From GWB1-37-8 sp964646925 (GTDB lineage: Bacteria > Patescibacteriota > Microgenomatia > Levybacterales > UBA12049), in NCBI GenBank assembly GCA_964646925.1, contig CAZYIC010000021.1, positions 1-18,871 of the forward strand: a stretch of 18,871 nt of DNA, read 5' to 3'. Numbering within the stretch: position 1 is the stretch's first letter; each line of letters begins with the position of its first letter. Positions 13,046 through 18,871 of the stretch are shown here, piece after piece. Both the position numbers and the translations under genes were made by a program. The notes beneath the pieces were generated by a model that saw only the letters and a program-made list of their open reading frames with translations, was not told where the DNA came from and searched no databases.

Positions 13046-16000
13046 CTATTTTTTCAATGTTTCAAAAGAGTAAAAAGCGTCATATGCGTAATTCTTATTT
13101 TGCCCCATAACTTCAAAGAAGTATCTCTTCCCCGGCTTCAAGCCGCTAATTTTGACCTTATGATTTTTTCCCCCGTCAGAACCCCATATTTCCTGTCCGT
13201 AAGCCAGGGTCTCTCCATAATTAACCTTGTTATTTCGGGTAACGTGGTTCGTTTCCCAGGAAATTTTCACAAAATCAGACCCTACGCCTTCTATGGTTAC
13301 GTTGGAAATCTTGGTAGGGTTTTCATCAAACACATATGCCTGAAATGTGCCAAAAGCTACAACCGCTCCCTTGGCAACTCTGTCCGCAAAGTTTTTTGCC
13401 TCTTCCGCAGGCTTGATTACAGATCTTAAAGTAACCCGCAGACTTTCTCCTGTTTGTGCGAGTTTTTCATTCAGCCTTTTGTTGACTTGCGCTAATTGTT
13501 CTTTTGCCTGATTTTGAGATTCAGAAAAATTCCGGCTGATATCTTTATTTATTGAAACTGCCTCTCTGACTAAATTGCCAACGCCTTGAACAATTGCTTC
13601 TTTTGATTGAGTAAATTGATTGTTCAAATTTTCCGTTGCACTTCCAATTGACGCCACAACATTATTAACAGTTTGCGTTGTTGCATCTTGAGCGTTATCA
13701 TACGTCTTCTGTATATTTGCAGAAACCGCTGCTGCAGTTGATTGGACTTGAAAGGCTGCGGCATCAATTAAGCCTGACGCCTGTGTGTAAGCTTGAACTA
13801 CAACCTGACCTGTCTGGCGCGTTCCTTCATTTATCGCACCCCCTAACCTTGCCGCTTCCAAATCAGTCTGTTTTTGAACTGCGGTAATACTTTCCTTAAC
13901 CTGATCCTGAGATTCACTATGCACGTTGTTCAGCGCCAGCATTGCTAATCTGGCAGTCTTGATAGTGTTAACAGCAACATCAGGCAAGATTTGCTTCAGA
14001 ACAATTGTCGTAGCATTTTCTGCTGATTTGGCGACATCTGTTGCTGTTTTGCCCGCGCTACCGACCGCATTGCCTATCGCAACCTCAACATTTCTGCTTA
14101 TCTTAACCAGCGCGTCCGCCGCATCTGCTGCGTTTTCTGCTGCAGCACCGACGGTATTGCCAAGAGCAGTGCCAATACTGCCTGAGACTGCCGCTGCTGT
14201 CTGAGAAACAACACCTGTTATATTCTTGTTTGTCTCTATTAATTCTCCATAATCCTGACTGATTTGTTTTTGTATTTCGGTCTGCGAGCCGGATAATTTG
14301 TCTTGCGCTTGACGTAAAACGTTATTTATGCCATTTGCTAATGTTTTTATCTGAGACTCGATACGCGCAAATTCCGCAGTTGTTTCCTCTTGAGCTTGGA
14401 CAATCCGGTCTTTCACTGCGGCTTGAGAATCCGTCAGCGATTTTCCGGTTTGAAAATTCAAAACAATCAAGTCGGAACTGACATTGCTTAAAGTCTGAGA
14501 AACTGCTAAGGAAACATCCTGATAAATCAAAACTATAGTGGAAAAATTAAGCGGCGCGCCAAACTGCTTATTCAAATCATTCAGCATTTCTTTTAACTGA
14601 CTTGCTTCTTTTTCCCTTCTAAATTTAGCTTTTTTCTCCAGAGACAGAAGGGAGATCTGGGATTCATCTTTAAGTTCATCCAGTTTTTCCTTGTCTTGAG
14701 CAAAAAGCCGCTTTGCGCTGGATTCGCTTAGATATTGAATTTTATTAAATTCGGAAGCGCTTGATCTGTTCCCCGCTTTATCCAGAGAAACTATTTTAAT
14801 ATTGTACTTGCCGTAATCAACAGTTGGAATAAAATTAAAATCAAGACTTGTATTGTTGTTCGTATTTGCTAAAGAATGAGTAAAAATTGTATTCAGGCTG
14901 GTTGAGAGTAAAAATCCCAAAAAGTAGTTTTCTTTGTAAAAAGAAACTTCTATTTTGTCGGGAGCTAATGTGTCGGTTGTTTTACCCGAAATTGCAAAAT
15001 CGGTTATCACCAAGTATCCTTGTTTCTCGCCCAAATTTTTCACTTTAACATCGGAAAGATTAGGAGGGGTAAAATCAGCGTAGAGAGTTCTTGAGCCGGT
15101 TTTGGTGTTTCCCGCGGTATCGTAGGCTACAACCTGCCAGGTTCTTTTTCCTTCCCTAAGTTTTCCGTCATTTTCGCCCGCGCTCCAGTCGGAAGATGAT
15201 TTAGTGTAAATAGAAATATAGTTATTGTCGGAATCGGAATCTGAAAAATTCTCATAAGTTATATAATAGCGATTGACATCAACATCCGATGTGCGGGATG
15301 GCGAAATGCTGTCAATTGAAATGTCTCCGCCGGTGCCGTTATTGATTTCAAATTTATACTTGGACAATCCCGAAGCCGCTTTCCATTTGAAAGTCGGCCT
15401 TTCATTATTTGTGTAGCTATCGTTGGCGGGAGATTGCAAATCAACGCTGTCCGGAGATGTTGTATCAACAACTACTGATCCGTTGCTTGAGTATGATGAC
15501 TCATTGCCAACAGCGTCCGTTGCCTTAACTCTGAAATACCAGGTTCCATCCGCTAAAGCAGTTGAGTGAGTAAATGAATTTGTCGTCGAAGTAGTAGATG
15601 AAACTCCGCTGGCAAAAGTTACGGACTGCGACCATTGCAGAGTATAAATATTCGCAGCCAATCCCGAACCGGAATCAGTGGATGCTGTCCAGCTCCATGA
15701 AGGAGTAGTGTCCGTGGTCGGAGTAGTAAGTACTGACGGGGTTCCTGGTGTTGCGGGAACTGTGGTGTCAACATAGAATGGCCCGAGATGCACTGCTGTT
15801 CCCCAGTTGTCAACATTATCAACAGCTCTGACATGGAAATATATGGAACTGCCGTCTGATTGCGCGCTTGATGTTGTTGAGACGCCTGCGCCGTCTGATG
15901 TTGTATCGGGCGTTGTAGTTGCCGCAGTGTCAAACAGATACGAATATCCTGCTACTCCGCTTCCTCCGGTGTCTGTTGCCGCTGTCCAGCTGACATCAAT

Positions 16001-18748
16001 GGTAGTATCCGCAGACCAGGCTGATGCGGTGTGGCTGGAGGAGGCTAAGCCGGAAGCTGCTGAGGGCGCGGTTGTGTCAACCTTAAACGCGATTGCCCCG
16101 CTGTTGGCAGTCGAATAAGAAGATTCCGCGCTGTCATCGTCTATTGCTTTAACCCTCCAATAGTAGCTGCCGTCGGAAAGCGTTTGGCCGGACGAACCGG
16201 TTGTATAGCTTCCGCTTCCTGCGGCCTGGCCAACAGTAAAGCTGGTTGAGCCTTGGGCAGCTAAAGCGGAAGTGTAGTCAACAACCGCGCTGCCAAAATC
16301 TGAAGAATCGTCAATTTGTATCTGAAATTTCACCGTATCTGCGGCGTCGGAATCGGAAAGTGTAAGCGTTAATGTCGGAGTAGTATCCGCGGTGAATGAA
16401 CCTGCAACATGCCCGCCCAAAGAAGAAGGCGCGGATGGAGCCGTGTTGAAGGTTACGGTCCCATATCTCATTCTTGTTGGAGAAGCCACGTTCTCTGTCC
16501 AAAGCATATACAAACCGGAGCTGGCGCCAACTGCCATGTTCGCCCAGTAAATTGCAGGTATCGTAGCCATCTGCACCCCAACAGGACCCGTAGAGCAGGC
16601 ATTGCCTGCGGTTACCCTCACTCTCACATAGTAATAGCTGGTGCCTTCTCCATTCACGGCAACTGTTGCCCAGTCGGAATGAGAAATAAATGATATTGCT
16701 CCGTCGCCATCCAAATCATGGTCATCAATAGAAATAAAGTCTGTTAACGCCATCCAGGCAGAGCCATTGTAGTATTCCCAGGCAATCTCACACGAAGCGC
16801 CATTGGTGGAAATATCCCAGGATATATTGTCAAACTTGGCTGTTTTGCCAAAGTAGGCAATATCGCCTGCGTCTTTGAGCATTGTTGAGGATGATGAATG
16901 GGCAACATCCGCGCTTGTTGTATTGCCTGCATCGGTTGTTTCATCCCCATATGTATCGGCAGAGGCATCATACAGCCAAACTTTATCAAAAGTGCCATGC
17001 TGGGAAACTACTGCGGTAGAGTTGGTGTCAAAATTTCCAGTGGCAAACGGAGAAACGCCTTTTTTGTAAACTAGCGTCCTACCTTGGACGCCTTCAAGTC
17101 CGGCGGATAGCCCTGTTGTTTCTCCATAAAGTACCCAAACACTGGTGCCGTCTGTGGCAACAGAGGCAAATGCGTCAGACGCAGCAGCAGAAGAGACAGT
17201 TGCAATTGAAGACCAGCTGGAAAGATATTGGGAGAAATAAACAACTGTGCCGTCATTCGCTGTAACATAAACATTGCCGGAAGTATCGCCAACCGCGGAA
17301 AAGGTGGCAGCTGTTACACTGTAAGTTGTGCTAATGGTTGCCGCCGCATTCCAACTCGTTAATCCGTCCGCGTCTGCGCGGTAACGCCATAATAAATCAC
17401 CTGATGTTCCTTGGTCATTCCAGATAACTCCAATGTTGGAACCAAAACGAACAATGGTTGGAATATGGTAATTGTTGTTGTTGCCTGCGGTATCCAGGGT
17501 TTGCTGGGATACTGTCCAAGTTGGGGCTGCGGTTAGACCGTCTGAATAGTAAACTCCCACCTGGTAGTTTGTGCCATCATACTCTCTGGCTGCTATCCAG
17601 GCTCTGGTTGTTCCTTCAAGTTCAATAGTTGCGTAAAAGAATCCTGCGTTATCTCCTGAAGCATCACCGTCAAGCACAGTCTGGGCAGATTCCAGAGTCC
17701 AGGTTGCTCCTGCTCCTTTGGTGAGTTTTCTGTAGGTAACGTCATATGAGGTACTGCCTCCTGTTGTTGCCACAGAGTACACAACATAGATGTTGTCTGA
17801 AGAGTCTGCTCTGGCGTCTGCGTACATAAGGTTGGTGGTGTCAGAAGATAGCTGGCCTCCGCAGGTCCAGGTTGTTCCCGAATCTGTGGAATAGAGCCAG
17901 TTTAAACCTGTGTTGCCGCTGCACTGGCTTCCATTGTTAAATGTGCTTAGCTGAACAAAAGCATGCAGTGTGCCTTCGCTGGTTCTCACAATATGCCTCA
18001 TTGTGGAGGGCTGGGTGGCAAGAGTTGTTGCAGAATACCCTGCCACTGCTGGCGAGATATTGGCGGTAGACGCGGGAGCGGTTGAAGCGGTAGTAGTCAC
18101 AGACGCATACCTTACTCTTATGGGAGAAGCCGCGTTCTCTGTCCAAACAAGGTGGGTTGTGTTGGAAGCGACTGTTCCCGTCACCCCTGTCCAGCTGATC
18201 AAAGGAATTACCGCAAACTGAACGCCAACTGGAGTTGTGGTGTAAGCAGTAGTTACTCTGGCTCTAATGTAATAGTATGCTGTTCCTTCTCCATTGACAG
18301 TGGTGGTTGCCCAATCAGTTTGAGGAACAAAATTCAAGCGTCCGTCTGCGGTAAGATTAGGAGCGCTGTTGTCTCCGTAGTTCTGCAGAATAACCCAGGA
18401 AGACCCGTTGTAATACTCCCATACTACTACTCCTGCCACTCCGCTGGTTGAAACATCCCAGGATATGGAGTCAAACTTGGCTGTCTTGCCAAAGTAGGCA
18501 ATGTCTCCTACTCCTGTCACCATCTGGGTGTCGGCAGAAGTGGTATTGCCTGCGTCTGTGGTATCATCCGTGTAAGCAGAAGACACATAGCTCCAGTATT
18601 TGTCAAAAGTGCCGTGGTAAGAGACAACTGCGGTTGATGAGGAATCGCAATCAGTTGTCGCGGCAAACGGCGGTACGCATTTTTTGTAAACTAATTTTCT
18701 TGAACCGGAAAGATTGCTGGATAACCCTGTTGTTTCTCCATAGAACAC
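13046..18748 (-). CDS. Giant secreted multi-domain surface protein, 5' end missing or broken
   Basis: At least 1900 residues are visible, with four regions in order. (1) Two copies of a beta-rich module (starts at residues about 2 and 541; GETTGLS, GTFDK, GDIAYFGKTAKFD, ISWD.S, VWEYYNGS.W, VNGEGT.YYY.R.RVT, WTEN.ASP.R.RY). Between them is a propeller-like stretch with the sialidase Asp-box STDSGTTW. (2) Several Ig/FN3-like domains (about 770-1330), with the repeated hinge VDTT.P and WYFRVKATDAVGNES. (3) An Ala/Gln-rich helical region (about 1345-1800) with a heptad-like pattern, as in long stalks. (4) A C-terminal FN3 domain (KISWETNHVTRNNKVNYGE, GLKPGKRYFFEVMGQ) just before the TAG stop. No signal peptide is seen. 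The frame stays open and homologous to 18805, past the first usable start (GTG at 18748), then meets a TAG. It is probably an adhesin or stalk; no catalytic residues were identified. Confidence 0.8.
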   Translation of the reverse strand: MFYGETTGLSSNLSGSRKLVYKKCVPPFAATTDCDSSSTAVVSYHGTFDKYWSYVSSAYTDDTTDAGNTTSADTQMVTGVGDIAYFGKTAKFDSISWDVSTSGVAGVVVWEYYNGSSWVILQNYGDNSAPNLTADGRLNFVPQTDWATTTVNGEGTAYYYIRARVTTAYTTTPVGVQFAVIPLISWTGVTGTVASNTTHLVWTENAASPIRVRYASVTTTASTAPASTANISPAVAGYSATTLATQPSTMRHIVRTSEGTLHAFVQLSTFNNGSQCSGNTGLNWLYSTDSGTTWTCGGQLSSDTTNLMYADARADSSDNIYVVYSVATTGGSTSYDVTYRKLTKGAGATWTLESAQTVLDGDASGDNAGFFYATIELEGTTRAWIAAREYDGTNYQVGVYYSDGLTAAPTWTVSQQTLDTAGNNNNYHIPTIVRFGSNIGVIWNDQGTSGDLLWRYRADADGLTSWNAAATISTTYSVTAATFSAVGDTSGNVYVTANDGTVVYFSQYLSSWSSIATVSSAAASDAFASVATDGTSVWVLYGETTGLSAGLEGVQGRTLVYKKGVSPFATGNFDTNSTAVVSQHGTFDKVWLYDASADTYGDETTDAGNTTSADVAHSSSSTMLKDAGDIAYFGKTAKFDNISWDISTNGASCEIAWEYYNGSAWMALTDFISIDDHDLDGDGAISFISHSDWATVAVNGEGTSYYYVRVRVTAGNACSTGPVGVQMATIPAIYWANMAVGASSGLYMLWTENVASPTRMRYGTVTFNTAPSAPSSLGGHVAGSFTADTTPTLTLTLSDSDAADTVKFQIQIDDSSDFGSAVVDYTSALAAQGSTSFTVGQAAGSGSYTTGSSGQTLSDGSYYWRVKAIDDDSAESSYSTANSGAIAFKVDTTAPSAASGLASSSHTASAWSADTTIDVSWTAATDTGGSGVAGYSYLFDTAATTTPDTTSDGAGVSTTSSAQSDGSSIYFHVRAVDNVDNWGTAVHLGPFYVDTTVPATPGTPSVLTTPTTDTTPSWSWTASTDSGSGLAANIYTLQWSQSVTFASGVSSTTSTTNSFTHSTALADGTWYFRVKATDAVGNESSYSSNGSVVVDTTSPDSVDLQSPANDSYTNNERPTFKWKAASGLSKYKFEINNGTGGDISIDSISPSRTSDVDVNRYYITYENFSDSDSDNNYISIYTKSSSDWSAGENDGKLREGKRTWQVVAYDTAGNTKTGSRTLYADFTPPNLSDVKVKNLGEKQGYLVITDFAISGKTTDTLAPDKIEVSFYKENYFLGFLLSTSLNTIFTHSLANTNNNTSLDFNFIPTVDYGKYNIKIVSLDKAGNRSSASEFNKIQYLSESSAKRLFAQDKEKLDELKDESQISLLSLEKKAKFRREKEASQLKEMLNDLNKQFGAPLNFSTIVLIYQDVSLAVSQTLSNVSSDLIVLNFQTGKSLTDSQAAVKDRIVQAQEETTAEFARIESQIKTLANGINNVLRQAQDKLSGSQTEIQKQISQDYGELIETNKNITGVVSQTAAAVSGSIGTALGNTVGAAAENAADAADALVKISRNVEVAIGNAVGSAGKTATDVAKSAENATTIVLKQILPDVAVNTIKTARLAMLALNNVHSESQDQVKESITAVQKQTDLEAARLGGAINEGTRQTGQVVVQAYTQASGLIDAAAFQVQSTAAAVSANIQKTYDNAQDATTQTVNNVVASIGSATENLNNQFTQSKEAIVQGVGNLVREAVSINKDISRNFSESQNQAKEQLAQVNKRLNEKLAQTGESLRVTLRSVIKPAEEAKNFADRVAKGAVVAFGTFQAYVFDENPTKISNVTIEGVGSDFVKISWETNHVTRNNKVNYGETLAYGQEIWGSDGGKNHKVKISGLKPGKRYFFEVMGQNKNYAYDAFYSFETLKK
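14296..14320. repeat. In-frame short repeat encoding VLRQAQDKL
   Basis: On the minus strand this stretch encodes VLRQAQDKL inside the helical region. I recognise LRQAQD(K/R)L as a peptide produced by a widespread short interspersed repeat; here it fits the helix without breaking the frame. Confidence 0.4.
16447..17190 (-). repeat. Long internal repeat, copy B of the giant gene
   Basis: This encodes the second beta-rich module (GETTGLSAGLEG to WTENVASPTRMRY). At DNA level, stretches such as the one around 16820-16860 are nearly identical to copy A, indicating a fairly recent duplication or ongoing gene conversion. Confidence 0.75.
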
Positions 18749-18805
18749 CCAGGCACTGGTGCCGTCTGTGGCAACAGAGGCAAATGCGCTGCTGGCTGCG
18801 GCAGA
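18097..18805 (-). repeat. Long internal repeat, copy A of the giant gene
   Basis: This encodes the first visible beta-rich module (ASVATDGTSAWVFYGETTG to WTENAASPIRVRY), aligned with copy B and starting about 1620 bases from it. Homology reaches 18805 and then degrades. Confidence 0.75.
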
Positions 18806-18871
18806 CTAAGAAACAGAGGTAGATACACATCAGACAGTGCCGTGAAAATAGGTAAACTACTCGTATGTAGA
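18749..18871 (-). other. Interrupted upstream extension of the giant gene
   Basis: In the frame of the giant gene, 18749-18805 still reads SAAASSAFASVATDGTSAW, matching SAAASDAFASVATDGTSVW of copy B. A TAG (18808-18806) and a TGA (18832-18830) then occur in frame, while weak resemblance (YF...S.S.VS) continues to about 18860. This is either a broken gene or unreliable sequence at a contig end. Confidence 0.55.

Noticed and set aside
13678..18822. Many overlapping ORFs on both strands within the giant gene
   Set aside because: They are shadows of a repetitive, G+C-richer coding frame; their products are low-complexity and match no family.

Overview
The window looks like an accessory, cell-surface-rich stretch of an uncultured bacterium with a reduced genome, most likely a member of the Candidate Phyla Radiation (Patescibacteria, probably Microgenomates-like). 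The reasons are a mostly A+T-rich sequence with standard stop codons, very long secreted fibre-like proteins of a type I associate with that group, an O-antigen-ligase-like protein with a TPR tail, small CxxC zinc-ribbon proteins, a PaaX/Cas2-like regulator, and start codons that sit almost on the predicted transcription start. This placement is inference from protein style; no rRNA or marker gene is present.

Layout, left to right. Positions 1-2403 (+) hold a surface locus: the C-terminal part of a LamG-lectin protein, a small secreted beta-sandwich protein, and a signal-peptide plus C-terminal-membrane-anchor protein. Together these resemble a WxL protein and WxL-interacting-protein pair. 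After a 442-base A+T-rich gap, 2846-6943 (+) encodes a 1365-residue chimera: two tyrosine-recombinase N-terminal SAM-like DNA-binding domains, one membrane segment, and a long tail-fibre-like extracellular part. A hicB-hicA toxin-antitoxin pair follows (7020-7497) behind a perfect 20-bp palindrome. Next is a palindrome-rich gap and a 712-residue O-antigen ligase/polymerase-like membrane protein with C-terminal TPRs (7835-9973).

The middle (9974-11175) holds a small double zinc-ribbon protein on the minus strand, which has the only strong Shine-Dalgarno sequence for a gene and a long, strongly folded leader. A single-domain response regulator lies on the plus strand. Positions 11172-12998 (minus) carry a PaaX-like repressor with a Cas2-like core and a membrane protein with a degenerate histidine-kinase dimerisation region. 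Positions 13046-18748 and beyond (minus) encode most of a giant secreted protein: duplicated beta-rich modules around an Asp-box propeller-like region, several Ig/FN3 domains, a long Ala-rich helical region and a C-terminal FN3 domain. It runs toward the window end, where two in-frame stops interrupt recognisable homology.

The genes share a theme of envelope building (surface fibres, glycan ligase, lectin) with local regulators: an orphan receiver, a degenerate kinase, a PaaX-like repressor and HicAB. The main candidates for something undescribed are the integrase-SAM/membrane/fibre fusion, the folded leader of the zinc-ribbon gene, and the repeated spacing of about 35 bases between the -35 box and the start codon, which implies leaderless mRNAs.
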